Assembly: GCF_000010725.1 (NCBI RefSeq)
Contig: NC_013859.1
Coordinates: 392,001-456,000 of the forward strand
DNA length: 64,000 nt
Source of the DNA: Azospirillum sp. B510
GTDB taxonomy: Bacteria; Pseudomonadota; Alphaproteobacteria; Azospirillales; Azospirillaceae
Direction: 5' to 3'
The position numbers and the translations under genes are program-made. Below the pieces are notes generated by a model. It saw only the letters and a list, made by a program, of their open reading frames with translations, had not been told where the DNA came from and made no database searches. Numbering within the stretch: the stretch's first letter is position 1; the number at the start of each line of letters is the position of its first letter. Shown here in pieces: positions 1 through 8,963 of the stretch.

Positions 1-214
1 TGGCCTCCTTGGCCGACCTCAGCGCGGCGTAGAAGACGCCCTCCTCCACCTTGGAATGGGCCCACAGCTCGCGCTGCAATTCCTCGAACACCGGGCGGCC
101 GCTGCCGTTGGCCGTCTCCGTCTTGTCGAGAAGGCGGCGGATGGTGTCGTGGTCGGCCTTGATGCGGGCGAAGATGTCGGCCTGGGTGCCGGCGGCGGTG
201 GTCTCGCTGGCCAT
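1..214 (-). CDS. Hemerythrin-like HHE-domain protein (C-terminus outside window)
   Basis: Seventy-one codons are visible from the ATG at 214 to the window edge; the frame is still open. The segment reads as the first helices of a hemerythrin HHE cation-binding domain, with His22 in KADHDTIR and His53/Glu57 in the WAHSKVEEGVFY stretch, which are the usual iron-ligand positions. A GAGGA ribosome binding site lies about ten bases upstream of the ATG. Proteins of this family bind a diiron centre and serve in oxygen, NO or metal sensing and repair; which one applies here cannot be decided from the fragment. The neighbouring small protein and universal stress protein suggest a stress-related cluster. 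Confidence 0.8.
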   Translation of the reverse strand, partial: MASETTAAGTQADIFARIKADHDTIRRLLDKTETANGSGRPVFEELQRELWAHSKVEEGVFYAALRSAKEA

Positions 215-354
215 CGTCGGGGGTCCTCAACGTCTGTTGCGGGGGGCGCCCGTCGTGCAGGCGCCGTTGAACGGTTGCCAATAGAACCCCGCCGCGGCCG
301 GACGGTTCCCGGCCGCGCCACATCACCCCCGACATCGGGCCCCTCCGCCGTTCC

Positions 355-615
355 TCACCCTTGCGGATGCGTCCCGACGAATTCCTCCAGGGTATGCATC
401 AGCTCCACCGCATGGGCGACCTGCCCATGATTGCAGGCTTCGGCGATGTCGTCGGCGATGATGTGGGCGATGACGCCCGTTCCACCTGGGCAGTGGGCAA
501 GGCAATGCCCCATCTCCACCGCCAGGATCTTCGGCAGATGCTCGTGTTCCGCGATCGCTTCGATCTCGGCTTCGGTGAGATCGCTCAGAGCGATGCAATC
601 CGTGATCGTCAACAT
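355..615 (-). CDS. Small conserved-looking protein of unknown function (86 aa)
   Basis: The start is the ATG at 615, preceded by GGAGGAA at good spacing; an upstream in-frame extension lacks a ribosome binding site. The protein opens MLTITDCIALSDLTEAEI and then carries EHEHLPKILAVEMG, GHCLAHCPGG and HTLEEFVGTH. It is acidic, probably all-helical and cytoplasmic, with no signal peptide or membrane segment. Two cysteines and several histidines (H-C-x3-H-C around residues 48-53) could bind metal, but I do not recognise the family firmly. It lies downstream of the universal stress protein on the same strand, with a hairpin between them, so it may be a separate transcript. Confidence 0.7.
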   Translation of the reverse strand: MLTITDCIALSDLTEAEIEAIAEHEHLPKILAVEMGHCLAHCPGGTGVIAHIIADDIAEACNHGQVAHAVELMHTLEEFVGTHPQG

Positions 616-701
616 GGCGCATTCCTCCCGGGAATGGCCGGACTGCCCCGGTGGGCAGGATTGGAACGGTCCCGCTGAACGGCATCGCTGCAAATGCCAA
701 A

Positions 702-748
702 GCCGCACGGCTCCCCCGCCGGAACTGGCGGTGGGGAAACCGTGCGGC
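702..748 (-). terminator. Hairpin after the universal stress gene
   Basis: GCCGCACGG (702-710) pairs perfectly with CCGTGCGGC (740-748), and an inner CCCCCGCC/GGCGGTGGGG pairing extends the stem. It begins 17 bases past the stop codon of the universal stress gene. The T-tract that follows on the minus strand is weak (CTTTGGCATTTG), so this is a plausible rather than certain intrinsic terminator. Confidence 0.5.
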
Positions 749-764
749 CGAAAACCGGCAAAAA

Positions 765-1631
765 TCAGTGAGCCATCAGAACCGGCAGCCCGGCATGGTT
801 CAGCACGTAGCGCGTGACACCGCCCAGGATCATTTCCCGCATCCGGCTGTGGCCGTAACCGCCCATGACCAACAGGTCGGCGCCCAGCTCCACGGCTTTT
901 TTCGTGACCGTCTCCCCGACGGGTTCCGATCCCGGATGCAATATCGTTAACTCAGAGTTAACTCCCTGCCAAGCGAGATATTCGGCGATGCGGCGTCCTG
1001 TCGCGCCTTCCGTGACCGAGGTCTCGGCGGTCAGCACATGGGTGCGATCGGCGCTGCGCAGGAAAGGCAGGGCGGCGGCGACGGCGCGGGCGGATTCGGT
1101 CTTGCCGTTCCAGGCGACGGCGATGCTATGGCCGATCCCCGCCGGCAAGGTCTTCGGCACCAGCAGAACCGGCCGGGCGGAGGCGAGCAACGCCGTTTCC
1201 ATGGTGGCATAACCCTGGGTGTCCGCCTCGACCGAGGTATGGGCGCAGACGATCAGGTCGGACAGGCGGCCTTCGGCCGGCACCACATCCTCGATCCGGC
1301 CGACGACCTCGCGCCAGGACGCGGACGGCTCCTCGATTCCGCCGGGAACATCGCGCAGTTCGAACCCGGACGCGGCGACGGCCGCGTCGAAATGGCGGCG
1401 GGCGATGGCGCGATGGCTGTTCGATTCCGTCTCCGCCGCGCGCATGATCTCGTCCACCATGGCGCCAGACATGCCCTCGCCCAGCATCGGCACGGCGTCG
1501 CGCGGGTCGAGACCGACGAAAAGACCGACGATGTGGGCGTCGAAGTCCCGCGCCACCGCGACCGCCCCCGCCAGGGCCACCGGATCGTTGTCACTGCCGC
1601 ACAGCGGCACAAGAATGCTCTTGTAGGTCAT
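765..1631 (-). CDS. Universal stress protein, tandem UspA domains
   Basis: The 288-residue product contains two UspA folds. The first starts at MTYKSILVPLCGS; the second starts near residue 165 at HSIAVAWNGKTES. The C-terminal half ends with the ATP-binding signature LVMGGYGHSRMREMILGG followed by TRYVLNHAGLPVLMAH, close to the classical G-x2-G-x9-G-(S/T) loop. The N-terminal half lacks an obvious equivalent loop, which is usual for tandem Usp proteins, where only one half binds nucleotide. GGGAGG sits seven bases before the ATG. The role is cytoplasmic stress tolerance, often under starvation or microaerobic conditions; the exact signal is not shown here. Confidence 0.93.
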   Translation of the reverse strand: MTYKSILVPLCGSDNDPVALAGAVAVARDFDAHIVGLFVGLDPRDAVPMLGEGMSGAMVDEIMRAAETESNSHRAIARRHFDAAVAASGFELRDVPGGIEEPSASWREVVGRIEDVVPAEGRLSDLIVCAHTSVEADTQGYATMETALLASARPVLLVPKTLPAGIGHSIAVAWNGKTESARAVAAALPFLRSADRTHVLTAETSVTEGATGRRIAEYLAWQGVNSELTILHPGSEPVGETVTKKAVELGADLLVMGGYGHSRMREMILGGVTRYVLNHAGLPVLMAH

Positions 1632-1804
1632 TTCGTGTCCTCCCGGACCGGTTCGAGCGGCCTTTCCCGGACGGCGGCGGCCCGTCCGCCGGCGTGGCGG
1701 GCGGTTCTCACCATACCGTCATTCGCCCCATCGTCGCTGCGGTCCACGGCCCGGGGCGGAGGCTGCGGCCCTCGACATCTCGCAATCCGTTGTCTCACCT
1801 GGAA

Positions 1805-3433
1805 TTAGGCCAAGCTTGCCAGGGCGTCGTCCAGCACATCCGCTGCAACCCTGCCAGAATCCAGGCGCGTCCAACCGATGGCTCCCAAATCATAGGATTC
1901 CTGCCGTTCCGCCAGTTCGGCGGTGGCGTCGGACGCGTCGTTGCGGCGATTGGTCACACGCGCCACCCGTTCGGACAGCGGCGCCTCCATCCAGATCCCG
2001 TCGAACCGAACGCCGGCCCGTGCCGCGACCGCTTCGATCCGCCGCCGCTCCTCCGGCCGGGCGCTGACCGCATCGACCACCGCGGCATGCCCGGCGGCCA
2101 GCGCCACCGCCGCCCGCCGGTACAGCTCGGCATAGACCCGGTCGGTCACCGCCGGGGCGTAGCCGGAGTCGGGCAGCCGCTCGGTGTCCGAGACCCCGCA
2201 CAGCCGCTTGCGCAACACGTCGCTGCGCAGCACCACCGCGCCGGGCGACGGCCCCAGCCGGGGGGCGATCCCCTGGGCAAGCCGGGTCTTGCCGGTGCCG
2301 GACAGCCCGCCGACCGCGACCAGCCGTGCCGGCACCGGTTCCAATGCGGCAAGGGCCTGATCCAGATAGAGACGCGCCTCCCCGGCCAGCCCCCCGTCCA
2401 CCCCCTCCATCCGCCCGCCCAGCCGCAGGGCCGCCGCCGAGACCTTGGCCCGCACCGCCGCGCGCACCGACAGGAACAGCGGCAGCGCGGCCAGACCGCC
2501 GTAATCCTCCGTCTCCTCCAGGTAACGGTTCAGCACCAGGGTGCCCAGCGGCCTCAACCCGCGATGCTCCAAATCCATCAGCAGGAAGGCAAGGTCATAG
2601 AAGACGTCGGCCACCGCCAGCGCCTCGTCGAACTCGAGGGCGTCGAACAGGGTCGGCTCGCCCTCCAGCAGGACGATGTTGCGCAGATGCAGGTCGCCAT
2701 GACCGTGGCGGACGAATCCGGCCCGCCGCCGCTCCTCCAGAAACGGGGCGAGACGGTCGAGCGCCGCACCCGTGCGCTCGGCCAGCCGGGCGACCGCCGC
2801 TGTGGGAAACAACTCCGGCTCGGCGCGCAGCTCCTCGAAATTGCCGTCTGCCAAGCCCCGCATCGCCTCCACCCCTCCACCCTCCGGCCGGGGGGCGGCG
2901 TCGCGATGGAAGGCGGCGATCCGCTCGGCCAGACGGCGCATCAGGGCGGGGGTCAGCGCCTGACGTTCCGCCATGCGGTCGAACAACGCCCCGTCAGGGA
3001 AACGCGCCATCGACACCAGCCAGTCGACCGGCTCCCCTGGCGGCTCCCCTGGCGGCGCCCCCGGCGACTTCCCCGCCTCCGCGCCCTCATCACCATCCAG
3101 CCGCAGCCGTCCGTCAGTCCCCCGGCGAATGGCGCGCACGCCGCGATAGAGCGCCGGCGCGGTGCGGCGGTTGACCGCCAACTCGGCGAGACAGGCGGCA
3201 TGGCGCGCCTCGACCGTCGAAAAATCCAGATAGGGGTAACGCACCGCGCGTTTCAGCTTCAACGCCCGCTCCCCCGCCAGGAACACCAGCGCGGCATGGG
3301 TGTCGATCCGCTCCACCGCCTGTCCACCATGGGTGCGCGGATCACCCAGAAAGGCGATCGTCTCCTCCTGCTGCGCGGGGTCGCAACGGGGTGGGGCGGG
3401 CTTCATGGGCACGATCCCATCGTAACGGAGCAT
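1805..3433 (-). CDS. Bifunctional APH-like phosphotransferase / P-loop kinase
   Basis: A 542-residue protein with two joined domains. The first (about 30-300) is an aminoglycoside-phosphotransferase-type kinase fold: the Brenner-type motif HGDLHLRN is at 245-252 and the metal-binding Asp at LFDALEFDE (264). The second (about 370-540) is a zeta-toxin/AAA-like P-loop kinase with Walker A GGLSGTGKT at 375-383. This arrangement is a known family usually annotated as APH/ATP-binding protein; the substrate is unknown and it should not be read as a resistance gene. The start at 3433 has only a weak ribosome binding site; Met10 is an alternative. Two short PPGEP repeats (about 128-135) look like a local duplication. 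Confidence 0.88.
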   Translation of the reverse strand: MLRYDGIVPMKPAPPRCDPAQQEETIAFLGDPRTHGGQAVERIDTHAALVFLAGERALKLKRAVRYPYLDFSTVEARHAACLAELAVNRRTAPALYRGVRAIRRGTDGRLRLDGDEGAEAGKSPGAPPGEPPGEPVDWLVSMARFPDGALFDRMAERQALTPALMRRLAERIAAFHRDAAPRPEGGGVEAMRGLADGNFEELRAEPELFPTAAVARLAERTGAALDRLAPFLEERRRAGFVRHGHGDLHLRNIVLLEGEPTLFDALEFDEALAVADVFYDLAFLLMDLEHRGLRPLGTLVLNRYLEETEDYGGLAALPLFLSVRAAVRAKVSAAALRLGGRMEGVDGGLAGEARLYLDQALAALEPVPARLVAVGGLSGTGKTRLAQGIAPRLGPSPGAVVLRSDVLRKRLCGVSDTERLPDSGYAPAVTDRVYAELYRRAAVALAAGHAAVVDAVSARPEERRRIEAVAARAGVRFDGIWMEAPLSERVARVTNRRNDASDATAELAERQESYDLGAIGWTRLDSGRVAADVLDDALASLA

Positions 3434-3582
3434 GAGGACACGTCGCTCATGCTTTCATGGTTGAAATGGCGATGGCGATGGCGACATCCTAGGGGTAGTA
3501 TCAATATGTCCTGGATCGGCCGTCACGCCCCATCTTTCCGGTGGCTGGACCGCCCGATACCACCTGTCGCCGGGAGGGGCCC

Positions 3583-4203
3583 GTGAAGCGCCTGCCGAAC
3601 CGCCCGTCCCGCCGCTGGCGACCGCGTGTTCCTGCCGCGTGGGCGACTGGTTGGCCCGTGCTGTTGCTCGGGCTCCTGGCGGCCGGCAGCGGTGTGGCGC
3701 GGGCGGACGCCGTCGACACCGATGGGCGTTTCGGCAACTGGGCGCTGGGCGGTCTCGCTTATAGCCTGCAACAGCAACCGGACAGTAGCCTGACCGTGCT
3801 GAACAGCAAGATGCGGATCGGATCGTCGCTGATCCCGCAGGCCGAACCCTATCTCAGCGTACAGCCCTGGATCGGGCCGGGACAGGGCGGCAGCCTGACT
3901 CCGCGCGGCGCGGTGAACGGCCTGACCGGTGGCATCAGCGGCGGCGTGCTGATCGACGTGCCGCTCGGCTCCTTCGTCTTCACCCCCAGCGTCGGCGCCG
4001 CCACCCTGCCCAGGGCCCGGCGGGACGGCGCCCCCACCACGGAATTCCGCTCGCAACTGGAGGTGGGATACGAGTTCGACAACAAATCGCGCTTCAGCCT
4101 GGGGTACAGCCGCATCCTCAATGACGCCGCCGCAAGCGATCCGGCGGCCGGAACCAACAACATCTTCGGCTTCTATTACCGCTTGCCGTTCGGTGGCCCC
4201 TGA
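3583..4203 (+). CDS. PagL/acyloxyacyl-hydrolase-like outer-membrane protein, catalytic residues replaced
   Basis: I chose the GTG at 3583 because GGGAGGGG stands three to ten bases before it; an upstream ATG in frame has no such site. The first 41 residues look like a signal peptide ending ARA-D. The rest alternates as short beta strands typical of a small barrel. The stretch 152-206 (TTEFRSQLEVGYEF, DNKSRFSLGY, TNNIFGFYYRLPF) follows the pattern of PagL-type lipid A deacylases. Where these enzymes carry H-x-S-N, this protein has R177-I-L-N180, so the His and Ser of the triad are missing. It is either a non-catalytic relative or a generic barrel; the family assignment is from remembered patterns only. 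Confidence 0.6.
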   Translation: MKRLPNRPSRRWRPRVPAAWATGWPVLLLGLLAAGSGVARADAVDTDGRFGNWALGGLAYSLQQQPDSSLTVLNSKMRIGSSLIPQAEPYLSVQPWIGPGQGGSLTPRGAVNGLTGGISGGVLIDVPLGSFVFTPSVGAATLPRARRDGAPTTEFRSQLEVGYEFDNKSRFSLGYSRILNDAAASDPAAGTNNIFGFYYRLPFGGP

Positions 4204-4365
4204 CCCTGCGGACCAGCCTCCGATCACATGGCCAGGGCATCGGCCGGGACATCATGTCACGGGATCCGCCACCGGCGGAACGCGCGCACCGGTAGCGTCT
4301 TAACCGCATTTTAAACATGGTTCGCTCAAGTGGAGCCGGACCGAACGCTCCCTGGGGAACCCACC

Positions 4366-4911
4366 ATGGCCACCAAGCGCAAGACCGCCTCCTCCGCCGC
4401 TCCCGCAACCGCCCCCGCCGCCACCGCGCCGGTGTTCGAGGCCCCGGTGGAAAGCTGGGCCGACACCATCCTGCGCACCAACTTCGCGTCGGTCGAACAG
4501 GACAGCATCGTCCTGCTGCAAGCGGCCGGCAGCCTGCTGGACTCGGAGTCGCCGGAGAAGGTCAACGTCGCGCTGGACCAGAATCTGAAGCTGTGGATCG
4601 CCATCAAGACGGTCCTGCTGAACGATGACTGCCCGGTCGAGCCGGAGGTGAAGGCCAACCTGCGCAATCTCGCGCAATATGTCGTCTCCACCACCATGCT
4701 GGCGACCCAGGGCGCGATCGAAACGAGCAAGCTGGTTTCGCTCGCCCGCCTGAACATGAACATCGCCGAGGGCCTGCTGAGCGGCCAGCGCAACCGCATG
4801 ATCCAGGAACGCGCCTATCAGATCTGGGAAGAGGACGGCCGCCCCGAAGGCCGCGAGCAGGAGCACTGGCTGCGCGCCGAGGCCGAAATCTCCGGTCTCT
4901 TCAAGGTCTAA
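4366..4911 (+). CDS. FlaF-like protein fused to a DUF2934 tail
   Basis: The product from the ATG at 4366 has 181 residues; GGGGA lies eight bases before it. After an Ala/Pro/Thr-rich linker (1-30), residues 40-138 match the pattern of the flagellin regulator FlaF: SIVLLQAAGSLLDS, then NLKLWIAIKTVL, then VKANLRNLAQYVV, and finally LNMNIAEGLL. Residues 144-175 (RMIQERAYQIWEEDGRPEG, then HWLRAEAEI) match DUF2934. FlaF normally acts with FlbT in post-transcriptional control of flagellin, but no flagellar genes are nearby and FlaF proteins are usually near 120 residues. The fusion suggests a recruited or divergent FlaF. Both assignments rest on motif recognition. Confidence 0.65.
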   Translation: MATKRKTASSAAPATAPAATAPVFEAPVESWADTILRTNFASVEQDSIVLLQAAGSLLDSESPEKVNVALDQNLKLWIAIKTVLLNDDCPVEPEVKANLRNLAQYVVSTTMLATQGAIETSKLVSLARLNMNIAEGLLSGQRNRMIQERAYQIWEEDGRPEGREQEHWLRAEAEISGLFKV

Positions 4912-5024
4912 GCAATATCCAGTCCCCCGGTGGGTTTACGCAACGCCGCCATACCGCACCGGCATGACCGCCCGCGTCTCGACACCGTGACGCGGGCGGC
5001 GACGCTTGGTAGGGTCGGGGCATT

Positions 5025-5963
5025 GTGACATCCACACCGCGAACCCTCCCGCATCCGCACAAGCGCGTCGACAACACCCCGCTCGGCATCGGCTCGATGC
5101 TGATGTCCGTGCTGTTCTTCTCGCTGATGAACGTCCTGGCGAAGCTCCTGATGGACCGCTTCCCGGTGACCGAGGTCATGTTCTTCCGCAGCCTGTTCGC
5201 GCTGGTCCCGGTCTGCCTGTCGATCCATCTCGGCTCCGGCTTCGCGACGACGCTGCGCACCCGCTATCCCTGGGGCCATATGGGGCGGTCGCTGATCGGG
5301 CTGACCACCATGGTCGCCATGTTCTGGTCCTTCCACCTCCTGCCGCTCGGCGACGCCATCGCGCTGAACTTCGCCGCCCCGCTGTTCCTCACCGCCCTGT
5401 CGGTGCCGCTGTTGAGCGAGAAGGTCGGCATCCACCGCTGGAGCGCCGTGCTGGTCGGCTTCGCCGGTGTGCTGATCATCGTCCGGCCCAGCGGCGACGT
5501 GCTGAATCTGGGCGCCATCGTCGCGCTGTGCGGCGCCCTGACCAACGCGCTGGCGATGATCGCCATCCGCCAGTTGAGCCGGACCGAGCCGCCCGACACC
5601 ATCGTCTTCTATTTCACCCTGCTGACCACGATCCTGCTGGGTCTGGCCCTGCCCTTCTCCTGGGTGACCCCCGACCCGATGGGCTGGTTCCTGCTGCTGG
5701 CGACCGGACTGCTCGGCGGCTGCGGTCAGCTGATGCTGACGCGGGCCTATTCGTTGGCGCCGGCCGCCGTGGTGGCGCCGCTCAACTACACCTCGCTGCT
5801 GCTGGCGGTCACCTTCGGCTGGTTCCTGTGGGGAGAGGTGCCGACCACCACCATGGCCGTCGGTGCCGCCGTGGTGATGGCGAGCGGTCTCTATATCCTG
5901 CACCGCGAGACCCGCCGCAGCGTCACGGTGACCAAGCCGCTGCCCGCCGGTGATGGCGACTGA
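5025..5963 (+). CDS. DMT-superfamily exporter (two EamA domains)
   Basis: A 312-residue integral membrane protein with about ten hydrophobic segments in two EamA repeats (roughly residues 18-150 and 165-300). Typical features are the helix-capping stretch SLMNVLAKLLMDRFPVTEVMFFRS near the start and GDAIALNFAAPLF in the first repeat. The start is a GTG at 5025; a second in-frame ATG at codon 26 lies too far into the first helix. DMT carriers export amino acids, metabolites or drugs by proton exchange; the substrate cannot be read from sequence. It appears monocistronic. Confidence 0.88.
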   Translation: MTSTPRTLPHPHKRVDNTPLGIGSMLMSVLFFSLMNVLAKLLMDRFPVTEVMFFRSLFALVPVCLSIHLGSGFATTLRTRYPWGHMGRSLIGLTTMVAMFWSFHLLPLGDAIALNFAAPLFLTALSVPLLSEKVGIHRWSAVLVGFAGVLIIVRPSGDVLNLGAIVALCGALTNALAMIAIRQLSRTEPPDTIVFYFTLLTTILLGLALPFSWVTPDPMGWFLLLATGLLGGCGQLMLTRAYSLAPAAVVAPLNYTSLLLAVTFGWFLWGEVPTTTMAVGAAVVMASGLYILHRETRRSVTVTKPLPAGDGD

Positions 5964-6184
5964 GGTGACGGCCGGCACAGGCCGCCCCGCCGCGAAATTT
6001 CGGCTCCTCGCCACCCGTCATAGTTTCGCCATGGCGGCGTGATCGGCTGTAGCATCGCGACGGCGGACAAAACATGTCGGTGGGCATGCCACGGGTGGCG
6101 CCTATATGATGGGTTCGCGCCGAATGGCCCGGCGGCGGCGGGCAAACCGCCTGACCGACCGCTTTCCGGCGCCGAGGGGGCGGC

Positions 6185-8860
6185 ATGAAGCAGAATGAGC
6201 GACGCGGCGACGCCGGCGGAAGTCAGGAGCAGGGCCGGACGGCCGACCCGGCGGACGGGATCCCGGAGCCCCGTTTCCGTCTGGCCCAGGCGCGGGCGGC
6301 GCTGCTGTGGGAGCGGCTGGGGCCGGCGCTGTGGGCGCCGCTGTCGGTGCTGGGCGGCTTTCTCACCCTTGCCCTGCTGAATGTGCTGATCCTGCTGCCG
6401 GGCTGGCTGCATGGGTTGGCCCTGCTGGTGCTGGCCGCCGCCTTCCTGCTGTCGCTCACCCTCGGACTCCGGCGGTTCCGCGCTCCGGCGGAGGGGGAGG
6501 CCCGCCGCCGGCTGGAGCGGGACAGCGGCCTCGCCCACCGCCCCTTGCACACGCTGCGCGACCAGCCCGCCGGCAACGACCCGACCGCCCAGGCGCTGTG
6601 GCGCCTGCACCAGAAGCGCACGCGCGCCGCCATGCGCGGCCTGCGCGTCGCCTGGCCGGGCACGGAGGTGCCGTCGCATGACCGCTATGCCCTGCGTGCC
6701 CTGGTGATCCTGACGCTGGTGGCCGCCGGAGCGGCGGCCTGGGGCGATTGGCGGCCCCGGATCGCCGCGGCGCTGGCTCCGCGCTTCGACGGCGGCACCG
6801 TCACGGCGGCGGCGACGCTCGACCTCTGGATCAACCCGCCCGACTATACCGGCCTGCCTCCGCTCTTCCTGAAATCCGGCTCCACCGCCAAGCCCGCCAC
6901 CCAACCAGGCGCCCAACGGGACGGGGGCGACCACCCCGCCGACCAGCCGGTGCAGGTGCCGCAGGGCAGCCTCGTGCTGGCCCGCGTCACCGGCGGCGGC
7001 GGCGTGCCCAGCCTGGAGGCCGGCGACCAGACCGGCCCGTTCGAGGCGGTGGATTCGACCAACTTCCAGATCCAGAAGCCGGTGACCGGCGGCAACCGCA
7101 TCGTCGTGACCCAGGGTGGTCGCACGCTGGGATCCTGGCCGATCCAGCTGGTGCCCGACCGGCCCCCCATCATCGCCCACGCGACCCCACCCGCCGCCGG
7201 AGAGCGCGGCGCGCTGAAGCTGGACTATGTCGCGCGCGACGATTACGGCCTGACCGAGGTGAAGGCACAGATCCGCCTCGCGCCCGAAGGGCCGCCCGCC
7301 GCCGCCCCAGCCACTGCCAAGGAGGCTCCGGCAAGCGACGCCGGCCCGGTCCTGGAAGTCCCGCTGTCGCTGCCTGGCGTAAGGCCGAAGGAAGCGCGCG
7401 GCACCGCCTTCCAGGATCTGACCGCCCATCCCTGGGCCGGCATGCCGGTGACGGTGCGGCTGACCGCCACCGACGGCGCCGGCCAGACCGGACGGTCGGA
7501 CGACGCGGCGATCGTCCTGCCCGAACGGACCTTCAACCACCCGATCGCCCGCGCCATCGTCAACCAGCGCAAGATCCTGACCCGCAATCCGCAGGAGTCG
7601 CGGGTCGAGGTCGCCCGCGCCCTGGCGGAGATCTCCGCCCGCCCCGGCACCTATGGCGACGACATCGTCGCCTTCCTGTCGCTGCGCACCGCCGTCGCCC
7701 GCCTGATGCTGGACCAGAGCGCCGACTCCGTCCCCGCCCTCCAGCAGCTCTTGTGGGAGACCGCGCTGCGGATCGAGGATGGCGGGTTGTCGCTGGCGGA
7801 GAAGGATCTGCGCGACGCCGAGAAGCGGCTGTCCGAGGCGCTGGACAGGAACGCCTCGGACGAGGAGCTGAACCGCCTGATGGACGAGCTGCAGGCGGCC
7901 CTCGACAAATTCATGAACGCCATGGAACAGCGGATGATGGAGGCTCTGCAACGCGGCGAGCAGATCCCGATGGTCCCGCCGGAGATGGCCGACCGGATGA
8001 CCGACCGCAACGACCTGCAACAGATGCTCGACCAGATGCGCGAGATGGCGCAGACGGGGTCGCGCGACGCCGCCCGCCAGATGCTGTCCCAGCTCCAGCA
8101 GATGCTGGAGAACATGCGTTCCGGCGCCATGGCCCAGATGAACCAGCAGAACGGGCGACAGCAGCAGAATCAGGCCTGGGAGATGATGCAGCAGTTGCAG
8201 AAGCTGGCGCAGCAGCAGCAGCAGCTCCTCGACCAGAGCTTCCGCCAGTCTCAGGACTCGATGGGCCAGCAAGGGCAGGAGCAGCCGCGCGGGCGCCAAC
8301 CCACCCAGCGCCGCAACCAGCAGAACGGCCAACAACAGAACGGGCAGCCCACCGGCAGCCCGACCATGCAGAAGCAGGCCGAACAGCAGGAGGCGTTGCG
8401 CCGCCAGCTGGGCGAGCTGATGCGCCGGATGGGCGAGCAGCAGGGCGGCGAGATCCCGCAGCCGCTGGGCCGGGCCGAACGGGCCATGCGCGACGCCGCA
8501 CAGGCCTTGCAGCAGGGCGCCCCCGGCGCCGCCGTACCGTCGCAGACCGAGGCGATGGAACAGCTTCAGCAGGGCATGCAGGGCATGGCCGAACAGATGG
8601 CCCAGCAGATGATGATGGGCCAGGGGCCGGCGATGATGGGCCAGCAGGGCCAGATGCCCCGCCAGGGTCGGGGCCGTGATCCACTGGGCCGCCGCCCGTC
8701 CGGCTATGGCATGCAGGATTCCAACGACGTGAAGATCCCGGAACAGTCGGACCTCCAGCGCGCCCGCGAGATCCTGGACGAGCTGCGCCGCCGCTCCGGC
8801 CAATATGGCCGCCCGCAGGAAGAGCGCAACTACATCGACCGACTGCTGAAGCAGTTCTGA
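6185..8860 (+). CDS. DUF4175 / TIGR02302-family membrane protein
   Basis: An 891-residue protein with an N-terminal cytoplasmic stretch, two close hydrophobic helices (about 38-55 and 70-90), a third near 160-180, then a long soluble part. From about residue 440 it is helical, and from about 610 to 850 it is unusually rich in Gln and Met (runs such as QQQQQLLDQ and MGQQGQ), ending with a short conserved-looking tail NYIDRLLKQF. This is the layout of the alphaproteobacterial TIGR02302 family, whose function is unknown. GAGGGGGCGGC directly precedes the ATG. A very long open frame on the opposite strand is a composition artefact. Confidence 0.88.
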   Translation: MKQNERRGDAGGSQEQGRTADPADGIPEPRFRLAQARAALLWERLGPALWAPLSVLGGFLTLALLNVLILLPGWLHGLALLVLAAAFLLSLTLGLRRFRAPAEGEARRRLERDSGLAHRPLHTLRDQPAGNDPTAQALWRLHQKRTRAAMRGLRVAWPGTEVPSHDRYALRALVILTLVAAGAAAWGDWRPRIAAALAPRFDGGTVTAAATLDLWINPPDYTGLPPLFLKSGSTAKPATQPGAQRDGGDHPADQPVQVPQGSLVLARVTGGGGVPSLEAGDQTGPFEAVDSTNFQIQKPVTGGNRIVVTQGGRTLGSWPIQLVPDRPPIIAHATPPAAGERGALKLDYVARDDYGLTEVKAQIRLAPEGPPAAAPATAKEAPASDAGPVLEVPLSLPGVRPKEARGTAFQDLTAHPWAGMPVTVRLTATDGAGQTGRSDDAAIVLPERTFNHPIARAIVNQRKILTRNPQESRVEVARALAEISARPGTYGDDIVAFLSLRTAVARLMLDQSADSVPALQQLLWETALRIEDGGLSLAEKDLRDAEKRLSEALDRNASDEELNRLMDELQAALDKFMNAMEQRMMEALQRGEQIPMVPPEMADRMTDRNDLQQMLDQMREMAQTGSRDAARQMLSQLQQMLENMRSGAMAQMNQQNGRQQQNQAWEMMQQLQKLAQQQQQLLDQSFRQSQDSMGQQGQEQPRGRQPTQRRNQQNGQQQNGQPTGSPTMQKQAEQQEALRRQLGELMRRMGEQQGGEIPQPLGRAERAMRDAAQALQQGAPGAAVPSQTEAMEQLQQGMQGMAEQMAQQMMMGQGPAMMGQQGQMPRQGRGRDPLGRRPSGYGMQDSNDVKIPEQSDLQRAREILDELRRRSGQYGRPQEERNYIDRLLKQF

Positions 8861-8963
8861 CGGGCGCCGCCGGACGGCGAAACGGAAACGCCGGACGGAA
8901 ACGGAAACGGGACCGGCCCTTCGCCGGTTCCGTCCGCAGCATCATCGGGCTTCATCGCCTAAA

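Noticed and set aside
1805..3433. Aminoglycoside resistance gene
   Set aside because: The APH-like kinase is fused to a P-loop domain in a widespread chromosomal family of unknown substrate; nothing in the context supports drug resistance.
3450..3485. Short direct repeats (GCGATG units) as a minisatellite
   Set aside because: Only about three six-base units are present, too few to mean more than chance in this sequence.
8120..8360. CAG/CAA-rich run as a repeat element or CRISPR-like array
   Set aside because: It codes for the Gln/Met-rich region of the DUF4175 protein; units are irregular with no spacer structure.
5891..8803. A 970-codon open frame antisense to the DUF4175 gene
   Set aside because: It is the mirror of a high-GC coding gene, with Leu/Ala/Gly/His-rich low-complexity content and no recognisable domain or ribosome binding site. 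The plus-strand gene has membrane helices and a known family.
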